Assembly (NCBI RefSeq): GCF_002395745.1
Contig: NZ_DGUN01000039.1
Span: 1 to 32,867 of the forward strand
Origin: Fibrobacter sp. UBA4309
GTDB taxonomy: Bacteria; Fibrobacterota; Fibrobacteria; Fibrobacterales; Fibrobacteraceae
DNA length: 32,867 bases
Reading direction: 5' to 3'
Below the pieces are notes generated by a model, which saw nothing but the letters and a program-made list of their open reading frames with translations, made no database searches and was not told where the DNA came from. Shown piece by piece: positions 1 to 8,004 of the stretch. Numbering within the stretch: the first letter of the stretch is position 1; each line of letters begins with the position of its first letter. Made by a program: the position numbers and the translations under genes.

Positions 1-434
1 CGTTCACCAACCCGCTTCCGGAACACCTCGACATGATGCTCGGTGGCAACCTCAAGGATTGCAACGCCGAAGCTTACGACCTTGTTCTGAACGGCGTGGA
101 AATCGGTGGCGGTTCTATCCGTATTCACAACCCGGAAGTCCAGGAAAAGGTGTTCCGTTTGCTCGGCCTCTCTGAAGAACAGGTTAAGGAAAAGTTCGGC
201 TTCTTCGTCGACGCCTTCAAGTACGGCGCTCCTCCGCACGGTGGCTTGGCCTTTGGTTTGGACCGCGTTGTTGCTACCATGGAAGGTGAAGAATCCATCC
301 GCGACTTCATCGCGTTCCCGAAGAACACCAGCGCTTCGAGCCCGATGGACCAGTGCCCGAGCGAAGTCGACCTCCAGCAGTTGCAGGACATCCACATTAG
401 CGTGCAGATGCCCAAGACTGCTGAGAAGAAGTAA
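1..434 (+). CDS. aspS: Aspartyl-tRNA synthetase, C-terminal part (5' end outside window)
   Basis: Only the C-terminal end of the enzyme is present; the reading frame is open from base 3 and the start lies upstream of the window. The enzyme charges tRNA-Asp with aspartate in the cytoplasm. The class II motif 3 region is visible as GGLAFGLDR, the ATP-binding arginine motif, followed by the SIRDFIAFPKN segment typical of bacterial AspRS. Upstream, GGGSIRIHNPEVQ is the usual stretch that precedes motif 3. The protein ends in a short charged tail after a conserved proline/alanine-rich segment. A strong hairpin terminator and REP-like repeats follow, and proS lies convergently downstream. Identity is secure from the motifs; whether it is the discriminating or non-discriminating (Asp/Asn) type cannot be judged from this fragment. 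Confidence 0.95.
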   Translation, partial: FTNPLPEHLDMMLGGNLKDCNAEAYDLVLNGVEIGGGSIRIHNPEVQEKVFRLLGLSEEQVKEKFGFFVDAFKYGAPPHGGLAFGLDRVVATMEGEESIRDFIAFPKNTSASSPMDQCPSEVDLQQLQDIHISVQMPKTAEKK

Positions 435-520
435 TCGCAAGCCGAGAGTCGCGCCCAAGTTTACTTGGGCATGACCGAGGCGAAGATTACTGCACTCGAA
501 GAGTGCCAGTAAGCCGAGAG

Positions 521-696
521 TGTCATGCCCGCCGCCGGGCGGGCACCTCCCTTTCAATAATGAAGAAATCCCGCGGGAGTCCGCGGGATTCTTTTTTGCT
601 GTTATAAAAAGGAGATCCCCGCACAGTGGCGGGGATGACAGCCTTCGCGGGGATGACAGCCTTTGTCGGAGATCCCCGACCAAGTCGGGGATGACA
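521..696. repeat. REP-like hairpin repeat cluster between aspS and proS
   Basis: This cluster holds three full copies and one half copy of a roughly 29-base element. The element runs TGTCAT, then a GC-rich inverted repeat of C and G runs, then a CTCC end. One copy is forward (521-550; arms 526-533 and 538-545). Two are inverted (611-640 and 668-696; the arms of the latter carry GATCCCCGAC/GTCGGGGATG), and a half copy sits at 641-658. A conserved TTATAAAAAGGAG-like stretch precedes the inverted copy. The same element recurs at 21657-21741 and 32651-32867, always after gene 3' ends. The copy nearest the proS stop could also end the proS transcript. Confidence 0.85.
567..597 (+). terminator. Rho-independent terminator after aspS
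   Basis: A perfect 10-bp stem (567-576 paired with 581-590, AATCCCGCGG and its complement) closes a 4-base loop and is followed directly by CTTTTTT. It sits about 130 bases after the aspS stop codon. Confidence 0.85.
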
Positions 697-703
697 ACGC
701 TAA

Positions 704-2398
704 TTACTCGGCGAAGTAGGCCTTCGCCTTGGCGACAACGTCTTCGACCTTGACCATGGAGAAATCCTTCTCGTTACGGAACTTCCATTCGACTTCGCTG
801 TTGGCGAGGCCCTTCTTGCCGATGGCGATACGCACCGGAGAACCCCAGAGGTCGGCGTCCTTGAACTTCACGCCCGGACGTTCGTCGCGGTCGTCCACGA
901 GCACGTCGATGCCGGCTGCTTCGAGTTCCTTCTCGAACTTTTCGGCGAGTTCCACGAGTTCGGCTTCCTTGCCGATCGGGACGATTTCCACCTGGAAGGG
1001 CGCGATGGACTTGGGCCAAATCGGTCCGAAGTCATCGTGGCTGTTTTCCACGACGGATGCCATCAGGCGGCCCACGCCGATGCCGTAGCAGCCCATGATG
1101 GCCGGAGCGGTCGTCTTTTCGGCGGTGAGGAACTTGGCGCCCATGGATTCAGAGAACTTGGTGCCGAGCTTGAAGATGTTGCCCATTTCGATGCCGCGAG
1201 TTTCCGTGAGGAGTTCGCCGCAGCAGGGGCACTTGCAGACTTCGGAAGCTTCGGCGATGTCGGCCACTTCGAACTTCGGGAAGTCGCGCTTCGGGTTGCA
1301 ATGCTTGAAGTGGAAGCCTTCTTCGTTCGCGCCCGTCACGAGGTCGAAGGAATCTGCAATCGCTTCGTCCACGATGATGCGCGTGTCGTGAGAATTAATC
1401 GGGGAAGCAAAACCCGGAACCATGCCGCAAGCCTTGATGAGGCTGTCTTCGGCCGGGTAAAGTTCCTTCGCCTTCAGCAAGTTGTGGAGCTTGATTTCGG
1501 AAACGTCGAGGTTGCCCGGAACCACGACCGTGATGAGCTTGCCTTCGAAGTCGAAGAACACGCACTTGGCGGTAGATTCGGCAGGAACGTTCAGGAACTT
1601 GGTGAGTTCGTCGATGCTTTCGCTGTTCGGCGTGGCGACCTTTTCGAGGGCTGCGTTTTCGTCGCCCTTGAACGGCACGCGCTGGAATTTCGCGATTTCG
1701 CGGTTGGCTTGGTAGCCGCACTTCTTGCAAAGAATCAGGTAGTCTTCGCCGTTCGGAGTGTCGAGCATGAATTCGTGAGCGACCTTACCGCCCATGATGC
1801 CGGTATCGCTCTGCACCACCACCGGTTCAATGCCCACGCGACGGTAGATGCGGAGGTAGGCGTCGTATTCTTCCTGGTAGTGACGGTCCAGGTCTTCCTG
1901 GCTGGTGTGGAAGCTGTAAGCATCCTTCATCAGGAATTCGCGGACGCGGATTAGGCCGCCGCGGGCACGGGCTTCGTCACGGTACTTGGTCTTGAACTGG
2001 TAGAGCATCACCGGCAGCTGCTTGTAGCTGTTGAGCACGTAGCGCACGAGGTCGGTCATGGCTTCTTCGTGCGTCATAGCGAGCACCATGTTGTGGTTGT
2101 TGCGGTCCTTGAAGCGCAGGAGTTCTTCGCCGATAGCCTGGTAACGGCCCGATTCGCTCCAGAGTTCTGCGGTCTGCACCACCGGCAGGTCCACTTCGAT
2201 ACCGCCAATCTTGTTCATTTCTTCGCGGATGATGTTCACAATCTTCTGGATCACGCGGAAACCCATCGGCATCATGGAGTAGATACCGGTAGAAACGGGC
2301 TTGATGTAGCCGCCGCGCATCAAGAAGATGTGGCTCGGCATGGTGGCATCGCTCGGCGTTTCGCGGAGCGTGACGTAAAAGTACTTGGAGAGTTTCAT
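704..2398 (-). CDS. proS: Prolyl-tRNA synthetase, bacterial type with inserted editing domain
   Basis: This class II synthetase of 564 residues charges tRNA-Pro with proline. The length matches the bacterial ProS form (E. coli enzyme about 570 residues), which carries an editing (INS) domain between motifs 2 and 3 that hydrolyses Ala-tRNA-Pro. The N-terminal catalytic segments are clear (LMRGGYIKPVSTGIYSMMP, the THEEAMTDLVR region and a YRDEARARGGLIRVREFLM motif 2). The middle, roughly residues 225-385, is the INS-like region, with motif 3 (GIGVGRLMASVVE) after it. The C-terminal 120 residues form the HGTP anticodon-binding domain (VDDRDERPGVKFKDADLWGSP). The start follows a weak purine-rich ribosome site (AAAAAGG). 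The gene is convergent with aspS and divergent from aguB. Confidence 0.97.
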   Translation of the reverse strand: MKLSKYFYVTLRETPSDATMPSHIFLMRGGYIKPVSTGIYSMMPMGFRVIQKIVNIIREEMNKIGGIEVDLPVVQTAELWSESGRYQAIGEELLRFKDRNNHNMVLAMTHEEAMTDLVRYVLNSYKQLPVMLYQFKTKYRDEARARGGLIRVREFLMKDAYSFHTSQEDLDRHYQEEYDAYLRIYRRVGIEPVVVQSDTGIMGGKVAHEFMLDTPNGEDYLILCKKCGYQANREIAKFQRVPFKGDENAALEKVATPNSESIDELTKFLNVPAESTAKCVFFDFEGKLITVVVPGNLDVSEIKLHNLLKAKELYPAEDSLIKACGMVPGFASPINSHDTRIIVDEAIADSFDLVTGANEEGFHFKHCNPKRDFPKFEVADIAEASEVCKCPCCGELLTETRGIEMGNIFKLGTKFSESMGAKFLTAEKTTAPAIMGCYGIGVGRLMASVVENSHDDFGPIWPKSIAPFQVEIVPIGKEAELVELAEKFEKELEAAGIDVLVDDRDERPGVKFKDADLWGSPVRIAIGKKGLANSEVEWKFRNEKDFSMVKVEDVVAKAKAYFAE

Positions 2399-2416
2399 TT
2401 TTTTGCCTTTTTAAAT

Positions 2417-2433
2417 TTTACGGCGTAAATCTA
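2417..2433 (-). promoter_or_regulatory. Putative proS promoter with small palindrome
   Basis: Read on the minus strand there is a TAGATTT -10-like element (2433-2427) overlapping a 13-base inverted repeat TTTAC-GCC-GTAAA (2429-2417). The expected transcription start falls in the GTAAA half, which would give a leader of roughly 20-30 bases. The purL upstream region has the same arrangement. Function is inferred. Confidence 0.4.
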
Positions 2434-2466
2434 GAAAAAACGGAACCCCGCGCACTTGCGCTTTTC

Positions 2467-2473
2467 TAAATTG
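2467..2473 (+). promoter_or_regulatory. Putative -10 element of aguB (leaderless arrangement)
   Basis: TAAATTG lies exactly six bases before the ATG at 2480. No Shine-Dalgarno sequence is visible upstream of that ATG, so transcription probably starts at or near the start codon. This spacing favours 2480 over an in-frame start eight codons earlier. Confidence 0.45.
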
Positions 2474-2479
2474 TATCGC

Positions 2480-3346
2480 ATGAACAAGATCAAGACCGCC
2501 ACGCTGCAAGGCAAGTGGACCGGCGATGCCGAGTCCAACAACAGATGGTACGTAGAGCAGGCGCTCGCGCTCAAGGGCAAGGGCATCGACCTGGTCGTGC
2601 TGCCCGAAATGTTCCACACTCCGTATTTCCCGTTCGAGGAGAATGCCGACTTTTTCGACATGGCTATCGAGAAGGACAGCCCGCTCGTAAAGCAGTGGCA
2701 GGGCATCGCCAAGGAAATCGGGGCGGTCATCGTGTTCCCGTTCTTCGAGAAGCGCGCCCGCGGCATATACCACAACAGCGCCTTCGTGTTCGAACGTGAC
2801 GGCAGCATCGCAGGGCTGTACCGCAAGAGCCACATCCCCGACGATCCCGCCTTTTACGAGAAGTACTACTTTATCCCCGGCGACACGGGCTTCGAGCCCA
2901 TCAAAACCTCGGCCGGGACGCTCGGCGTGCTCATCTGCTGGGACCAGTGGTTCCCCGAAGCCGCCCGCATCATGAGCCTCAAGGGCGCCGACATCCTCAT
3001 CTACCCCACCGCCATCGGCTGGATGAAGTCCGAACCCAAGGAAATCTACCCGCGCCAGCAGGACAGCTGGGTGACCGTGATGCGCGGGCACGCCATCGCG
3101 AACCGCACGTTCGTGCTTTCGGCCAACCGCATCGGTACCGAGGGCGAACTCACGTTCTGGGGCACCTCGTTCGTGGCCGCTCCCGACGGATTCCTGATGC
3201 ACAAGTGCGACGTCGACTTCCTGGGAGCAAGCATTGTCGAGGTCAACTTGGCCGAAACCGAGGAAAACCGCCGCTGGTGGCCGCATTTCCGCGACCGCCG
3301 CGTAGACCTTTACCAGGACATCTTGAAAATCTGGGGAAACGACTAG
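2480..3346 (+). CDS. aguB: N-carbamoylputrescine amidase (nitrilase superfamily)
   Basis: This 288-residue cytoplasmic enzyme is predicted to hydrolyse N-carbamoylputrescine to putrescine, CO2 and ammonia, the last step of the arginine decarboxylase/agmatine route to polyamines. The nitrilase Glu-Lys-Cys triad is present: Glu43 in LPEMFHTPYF, Lys116 in YRKSHIPD and Cys153 in LICWDQWFPEAAR. The ICWDQWFPEAAR and YPTAIGW segments are typical of the AguB branch rather than general amidases. The start at 2480 is chosen because homologues begin with a similar short MxxIKTATLQ-like strand and because a -10-like element sits six bases upstream. An upstream in-frame start at 2456 would add eight residues. 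The partner agmatine deiminase gene is not in the window. The gene is followed after 25 bases by an alkyltransferase gene that has its own promoter-like sequence. Confidence 0.9.
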   Translation: MNKIKTATLQGKWTGDAESNNRWYVEQALALKGKGIDLVVLPEMFHTPYFPFEENADFFDMAIEKDSPLVKQWQGIAKEIGAVIVFPFFEKRARGIYHNSAFVFERDGSIAGLYRKSHIPDDPAFYEKYYFIPGDTGFEPIKTSAGTLGVLICWDQWFPEAARIMSLKGADILIYPTAIGWMKSEPKEIYPRQQDSWVTVMRGHAIANRTFVLSANRIGTEGELTFWGTSFVAAPDGFLMHKCDVDFLGASIVEVNLAETEENRRWWPHFRDRRVDLYQDILKIWGND

Positions 3347-3348
3347 GG

Positions 3349-3371
3349 CCTGAATAATTTATATTCAGGTC
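3349..3371 (+). promoter_or_regulatory. Palindrome overlapping the -10 element of the alkyltransferase gene
   Basis: A perfect 8-bp inverted repeat, CCTGAATA (3349-3356) and TATTCAGG (3362-3369), surrounds a five-base loop. It overlaps a TATATT -10-like element (3360-3365) that ends six bases before the ATG at 3372. It could be an operator for a repressor of the alkyltransferase gene, or a weak hairpin after aguB; there is no T-run to make it a terminator. Confidence 0.45.
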
Positions 3372-3944
3372 ATGGATTTCACGGATTCACGCTTTACCGT
3401 CGTACACCACAGGAACGTGTGGGGCGAATGGGTATTCACGTTCGAAGGGGCCAAGCTTTGCGGCCTCCGTTTCAACGCGACTCCCGACGAAGACGGCAAC
3501 AGCGCTGCCGTGCGCCCGAGCAGCGTGCAAGCATGCGCCTACGCGGGCCCCGAAAGCGAGGCTAAGGTCCGTGGCCGCACCGCGCAGGTGTACTCCAAGG
3601 CTGTCCGCGAGCTCAACAGCTTCCTCGCCGGAAAACTCAAGGAATTCAGCGTCCCCATCAAGATGCACGGCACGGATTTCCAGACGCTCGTTTGGGAGAA
3701 GGTCCGCGAGATTCCCTATGGCGAAACACGCACGTACAAGCAGGTCGCCGATTCCATCGGGCACCCGGGCGCCGAACGCGCCGTGGGCAACGCACTTCAC
3801 CAGAATCCGATGCTTATAATAATCCCCTGCCATCGCGTCATCAACAGCAGGGGAAAACTTAGCGGCTACGCGCTCGGCACCGACATCAAGCGCCGGCTGC
3901 TCTGCATGGAAGGCGCCATCCAGAACGAACTCGAACTGGAATAG
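3372..3944 (+). CDS. ogt: Methylated-DNA--protein-cysteine methyltransferase (O6-alkylguanine repair)
   Basis: This 190-residue suicide repair protein transfers alkyl groups from O6-alkylguanine in DNA to its own cysteine. The active site PCHRVI is present with Cys153 as acceptor, preceded by the helix-turn-helix region (IPYGETRTYKQVADSIGHPGA) and the arginine-finger segment RAVGNALHQNP. The N-terminal about 80 residues form the less conserved ribonuclease-like domain. The protein lacks an AraC-type Ada domain, so it is an Ogt/AGT-type stand-alone enzyme. No Shine-Dalgarno is seen; the start codon lies six bases after a -10-like TATATT that overlaps a palindrome. It is convergent with purL with only 20 bases between the stops and no obvious terminator. 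Confidence 0.95.
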   Translation: MDFTDSRFTVVHHRNVWGEWVFTFEGAKLCGLRFNATPDEDGNSAAVRPSSVQACAYAGPESEAKVRGRTAQVYSKAVRELNSFLAGKLKEFSVPIKMHGTDFQTLVWEKVREIPYGETRTYKQVADSIGHPGAERAVGNALHQNPMLIIIPCHRVINSRGKLSGYALGTDIKRRLLCMEGAIQNELELE

Positions 3945-3964
3945 CGCTTAATTAATCAACCAAA

Positions 3965-6900
3965 TTAGCCCACAAAGATGCGGCCGTTGCGGAACAGCTG
4001 CATCCACGGGCCATCTTCGCCCCAGTCCGCCGGGTGCCAAGAGTACTGGCAGGTACGGAACACGCGTTCGGGGTGCGGCATCATCACGAGGGCGCGGCCA
4101 TCTTCGGAGCAGAGGCCGTTGATGCCGAACGGAGAGCCGTTGGGGTTCAGCGGGTAGCGTTCGGTGTATTCGTGCTTGCCATCCACGTAACGCAGCGCCA
4201 CGAGACCGGTCTTGAGGCAGGCTTCGGCGGCTTCGCGGCTAGCGAATTCCGCGCGGCCTTCGCCGTGTGCGACCGCAATCGGGAGCACGGAGCCTGCCAT
4301 GCCCTTGAGGAGCACGGCCGGAGTGTCTTCGACCTTGAGCGTGCAGAAGCGGGCCTCGAAGCGTTCGGAGAGGTTCTGCACAAAGCGCGGCCAGTGCTTG
4401 GCACCCGGAATCAAGTCCTTGAGGTTGGAGACCATCTGGCAGCCGTTGCAGACGCCGAGCGTGAAGGTGTCCTTGCGGTTGAAGTAAGCCTCGAATTCGG
4501 CACGGGCCTTCGGGTTGAAGAGAATGCTCTTGGCCCAACCTTCACCGGCACCGAGAACGTCACCGTAGCTGAAGCCACCGCAAGCCACGAGACCGTTGAA
4601 GTCCTTGAGGCTTACGCGGCCTTCGAGAATGTCGGTCATGTGAACGTCGATGGATTCGAAGCCGGCCTTCTGGAAGGCAGCAGCCATTTCGAGTTCGCCG
4701 TTGACGCCCTGTTCACGCAGGATTGCCATCTTCGGACGGCTTGCGAAATCCTTCACAATCTTGGCGGACGCCGCCACGTCGAAGGTGACCTTCGGCGTGA
4801 TACCCGGATTGTCCTGTTCCAGCTTGAGCTTGTATTCGCTTTCGGCACAATCCGGGTTATCGCGGAGGGCCGCGATGCGGCGGGTCGTGTCGCTCCAGAT
4901 GGCGCGGAGATCCGAGAGGCCTTCGGCGTAGTCGCCGATGACCAGGTTGTAAGTATCGTTGAGTGTCGCGATTTCAGAAACCGTATCGCCGAGGCCGACG
5001 GCTTCGAAAGCAGCCTTAACAGCAGCGAGGTCGGCATTCTTCACCTGAAGCACGGCACCCAGTTCTTCGTTGAAGAGGGCGTCGATGAGGTTGCCCTTGA
5101 GGGCATCGGCCTTCACCGTCACGCCCACGTGGCCGGCGAACGCCATTTCGGCAAGCGTCGTGTAGAGGCCGCCATCGCTCTTGTCGTGGTAGGCCATAAT
5201 CTTGCCTGCCGCATTGAGCTTCTGGATGGTTTCGAAGAAGGCGCGGAGTTCCTTGGCGCTGTCCACATCCGGAGCCTTATCGCCAAGGTTGCAGTAAACC
5301 TGGGCTGCGATGGAAGCGCCCATGCGGTTCTTGCCGCGAGCGAGGTCCACGAGAACAAGCGTAGAATCCTTATCTTGCAAGAGCTGCGGGGTAAGCGTCT
5401 TGCGCACATCGGCGCACGGAGCAAACGCACTGATGACCAAAGAAATCGGAGCGGTCACGCGGTGGCTACCCTGAGCGTCAGACCACACGGTGCTCATGCT
5501 CATGGAGTCCTTGCCCACCGGAATCGTAATGCCAAGTTCCGGGCAGAGTTCCATACCGATAGACTTCACGGCTTCGTAGAGGTCTGCGCCATCGCCTTCG
5601 TAGTTCGGCGTGGCCATCCAGTTTGCGGACAAGTTCACGCGGCCCATATCGGGCACGCAAGCTGCAGCCATGTTCGTAAGGGATTCCGCCACCGTCATGC
5701 GGGCAGCGGCAGCCGGAGAAATCAAGGCAACCGGGGCGCGTTCACCCATGCTCATCACTTCACCTTCGTAAGTGTCGAGCGTTGCGCTTGTCACGGCACA
5801 GTCGGCGACAGGCACCTGCCACGGGCCAACCATCTGGTCGCGGCAAATCATACCCGTCACGCTACGGTCACCGATAGAAATCAAGAACGTCTTGTCGGCG
5901 ACGGTCGGGTTTGCGAGCACGCGGTGCGCCACATCCTTGATGGAAGCATCGGCCGGGACGACCTGAGACGAAAGCGGGCGCTTCTGGCTCTTTTCGTTAC
6001 GGATCATGCGGGGCGGCTTGCCGAGGAGCACGCCGAGCGGCATGTCAATCGGAGTCGTGCCGAAGTGCTTGTCAGTAAGAGTGAGGTGCTTTTCGGGGAT
6101 AGCCTCGCCCACCACAGCGTACGGGCAGCGTTCACGCTTACAAATCGCATCGAACACGTCGAGCTTGTCACCCGCAATAGCGATAACGTAACGTTCCTGG
6201 GATTCGTTACTCCAGATTTCGAACGGGCTCATGCCCGGTTCATCGTTCGGCACGTTGCGGAGTTCAAACTTACCGCCGAGACCGCCATCGTTCACGAGTT
6301 CCGGGAAGGCGTTCGAAAGTCCACCTGCACCCACGTCGTGAATAAAGGTAATCGGGTTCTCTTCGTCCATCGCCCAGCAGCGGTCGATGACTTCCTGGCA
6401 GCGGCGTTCCATTTCGGGGTTTTCGCGCTGCACGGAGGCAAAGTCGAGAGATTCGTTACCGGCACCGTTCTGCACGGAGCTGGCTGCACCACCACCAAGG
6501 CCAATGAGCATTGCCGGACCGCCGAGCACAATCAGGTGGTCACCCGGGTCGATGTGGCCCTTCTCGATATGCTGGTGCTTGATGTTGCCAAGACCGCCAG
6601 CCAACATAATCGGCTTGTGGTAACCGCGGACTTCCTTGCCGTTCTGGGCGTCGACTTCCTGTTCGAAAGTACGGAAGTAACCGAGAATGTTCGGACGGCC
6701 ATATTCGTTGTTGAATGCGGCACCGCCGAGCGGGCCTTCAATCATGATGTCGAGGGCAGACGCAATGCGGGACGGGCTACCAAAGTCCTTTTCCCACGGC
6801 TGGACTGCACCCGGAAGCTTGAGGTTCGAGACGCTGAAGCCCGTGAGGCCGGCCTTCGGCTTGGATCCCTTACCCGTGGCACCTTCGTCACGGATTTCGC

Positions 6901-7840
6901 CACCACTACCGGTAGCGGCACCCGGGAACGGAGAAATGGCCGTCGGGTGGTTGTGGGTCTCGACCTTCATGAGAATGTCGACTTCTTCGTTGTGGAAGTC
7001 GTACTTGTTGTTGCGCGGGTCGGCGTAGTAGCGGCCAGCGACAGCGCCCTTCATCACGGCGGCGTTGTCCTTGTAGGCGCTAAAGATGTTGGAGTTGTGG
7101 AGCTGGTAGGTGTTCTTGATCATCTGGAACAGGGACTTGTCCTGCTTCACGCCATCGATAGTCCATTCGGCACCGAACACCTTGTGGCGGCAGTGTTCCG
7201 AGTTGGCCTGCGCGAACATGTAGAGTTCCACGTCGGTCGGATTGCGCTTGAGCTCGGTGAAATTCTTGACCAAGTAATCGATTTCGTCCGGAGAAAGAGC
7301 GAGGCCCATTTCCTTGTCGGCCTTCACGAGGGCGTCGCGGCCCTGGTCGAGCACCGGAATCACATTCAGCGGGCGCGGTTCTTCCTTGCTGAAGAGAACT
7401 TCCAGGGAAGCGGTGTCGGCGAAAACGGCCTGCGTCATGCGGTCGTGAATCTTGGCCGAGATTTTTTCGCGGGCACCGGCAGGCACGGCACCTTCAAACT
7501 TCACGTAGTAAGCGATAGCGCGTTCGATACGCTTGATAGCCGGGAGGCCGCAAATGTGAGCGATATCGGTAGCCTTGGAGCTCCACGGGCTGATGGTTCC
7601 CGGACGCGGGCAAACCACGAAGAGTTCGCCTTCGAGAGCCTTGGGTTCGCGGGCCGGACCGTAGTGCAGCACCTTCTTCAGAGTTTCGGTTTCTGCATCG
7701 GTCAGGTCGGCGGACAAATCCACCACGTGCAGGAATTCAGCGTAAACGGAAGCGACAGAAAGGCCTGCGCTCTTGAAATCGGAAGAAAGTTTCTGGAGAC
7801 GGAAATCCGACAGAGCCGGCGTACCACGAAGAATGAGCAT
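3965..7840 (-). CDS. purL: Phosphoribosylformylglycinamidine synthase, single-chain PurL/PurQ form
   Basis: This large enzyme of 1,291 residues converts FGAR, glutamine and ATP to FGAM, step four of purine synthesis. The length matches the fused proteobacterial/eukaryotic type (E. coli about 1,295 residues) rather than the split PurS/PurL/PurQ system. The N-terminal linker domain is followed by two AIRS-like halves, with the characteristic VETHNHPTAISPFPGAATG segment and the GGKPK-like ATP-site loops. The C-terminal about 250 residues form a class I glutamine amidotransferase: GGFSYGDVLGAGEGWA, then GVCNGCQM with the nucleophile Cys1131, and a terminal MPHPER motif. No damage or frameshift is seen. 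It appears to be a single-gene unit, convergent with the alkyltransferase gene. Confidence 0.97.
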   Translation of the reverse strand: MLILRGTPALSDFRLQKLSSDFKSAGLSVASVYAEFLHVVDLSADLTDAETETLKKVLHYGPAREPKALEGELFVVCPRPGTISPWSSKATDIAHICGLPAIKRIERAIAYYVKFEGAVPAGAREKISAKIHDRMTQAVFADTASLEVLFSKEEPRPLNVIPVLDQGRDALVKADKEMGLALSPDEIDYLVKNFTELKRNPTDVELYMFAQANSEHCRHKVFGAEWTIDGVKQDKSLFQMIKNTYQLHNSNIFSAYKDNAAVMKGAVAGRYYADPRNNKYDFHNEEVDILMKVETHNHPTAISPFPGAATGSGGEIRDEGATGKGSKPKAGLTGFSVSNLKLPGAVQPWEKDFGSPSRIASALDIMIEGPLGGAAFNNEYGRPNILGYFRTFEQEVDAQNGKEVRGYHKPIMLAGGLGNIKHQHIEKGHIDPGDHLIVLGGPAMLIGLGGGAASSVQNGAGNESLDFASVQRENPEMERRCQEVIDRCWAMDEENPITFIHDVGAGGLSNAFPELVNDGGLGGKFELRNVPNDEPGMSPFEIWSNESQERYVIAIAGDKLDVFDAICKRERCPYAVVGEAIPEKHLTLTDKHFGTTPIDMPLGVLLGKPPRMIRNEKSQKRPLSSQVVPADASIKDVAHRVLANPTVADKTFLISIGDRSVTGMICRDQMVGPWQVPVADCAVTSATLDTYEGEVMSMGERAPVALISPAAAARMTVAESLTNMAAACVPDMGRVNLSANWMATPNYEGDGADLYEAVKSIGMELCPELGITIPVGKDSMSMSTVWSDAQGSHRVTAPISLVISAFAPCADVRKTLTPQLLQDKDSTLVLVDLARGKNRMGASIAAQVYCNLGDKAPDVDSAKELRAFFETIQKLNAAGKIMAYHDKSDGGLYTTLAEMAFAGHVGVTVKADALKGNLIDALFNEELGAVLQVKNADLAAVKAAFEAVGLGDTVSEIATLNDTYNLVIGDYAEGLSDLRAIWSDTTRRIAALRDNPDCAESEYKLKLEQDNPGITPKVTFDVAASAKIVKDFASRPKMAILREQGVNGELEMAAAFQKAGFESIDVHMTDILEGRVSLKDFNGLVACGGFSYGDVLGAGEGWAKSILFNPKARAEFEAYFNRKDTFTLGVCNGCQMVSNLKDLIPGAKHWPRFVQNLSERFEARFCTLKVEDTPAVLLKGMAGSVLPIAVAHGEGRAEFASREAAEACLKTGLVALRYVDGKHEYTERYPLNPNGSPFGINGLCSEDGRALVMMPHPERVFRTCQYSWHPADWGEDGPWMQLFRNGRIFVG

Positions 7841-7860
7841 TATTAACCTCGGTTTGATTT

Positions 7861-7877
7861 TTTACGAGGTAAATTTA
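7861..7877 (-). promoter_or_regulatory. Putative purL promoter with small palindrome
   Basis: On the minus strand a TAAATTT -10-like element (7877-7871) overlaps TTTAC-CTC-GTAAA (7873-7861), the same arrangement as upstream of proS. A GAGG-like stretch (CCGAGG) about eight bases before the ATG may be the ribosome site. Confidence 0.4.
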
Positions 7878-7884
7878 GAAATTA

Positions 7885-7912
7885 GACGAAAGACGAAAGA
7901 CGAAAGACGAAA
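7885..7912. repeat. Four tandem copies of a 7-base repeat upstream of purL
   Basis: GACGAAA is repeated four times without mismatch (7885-7891, 7892-7898, 7899-7905, 7906-7912), followed by a degenerate GAGAAAG. It lies just upstream of the predicted purL -10 element, where a -35 element would be expected. Confidence 0.85.
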
Positions 7913-7925
7913 GAGAAAGCGCAAC

Positions 7926-7955
7926 AAAAAACGGCCCGGAGAGCGGGTCGTTTTT
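7926..7955 (-). terminator. Terminator after the paralogous membrane-protein genes
   Basis: An 8-bp GC-rich stem (7931-7938 with 7944-7951, one G-T pair) is flanked by A5 on one side and T4 on the other. It can therefore terminate minus-strand transcripts arriving from 8005 and also works in the other orientation. It separates those genes from the purL promoter. Confidence 0.8.
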
Positions 7956-8004
7956 GGTGAAATCGTATCTCGTTGAGAGGCAATAAGATAGAGGTTCGCG
8001 AGGA

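Noticed and set aside
435..703. A possible CRISPR array because of repeated GC-rich units.
   Set aside because: Units occur in both orientations, differ in stem sequence, have irregular spacing and no unique spacers of constant length; they are REP-like hairpins.
520..753. A 77-codon open frame across the repeat cluster.
   Set aside because: It consists of translated repeats and the antisense end of proS.
4034..7846. A 1,270-codon open frame on the strand opposite purL.
   Set aside because: It mirrors purL codon by codon, has an His/Val/Glu/Arg-rich composition and no recognisable domain, and arises from GC-rich codon use of the real gene.
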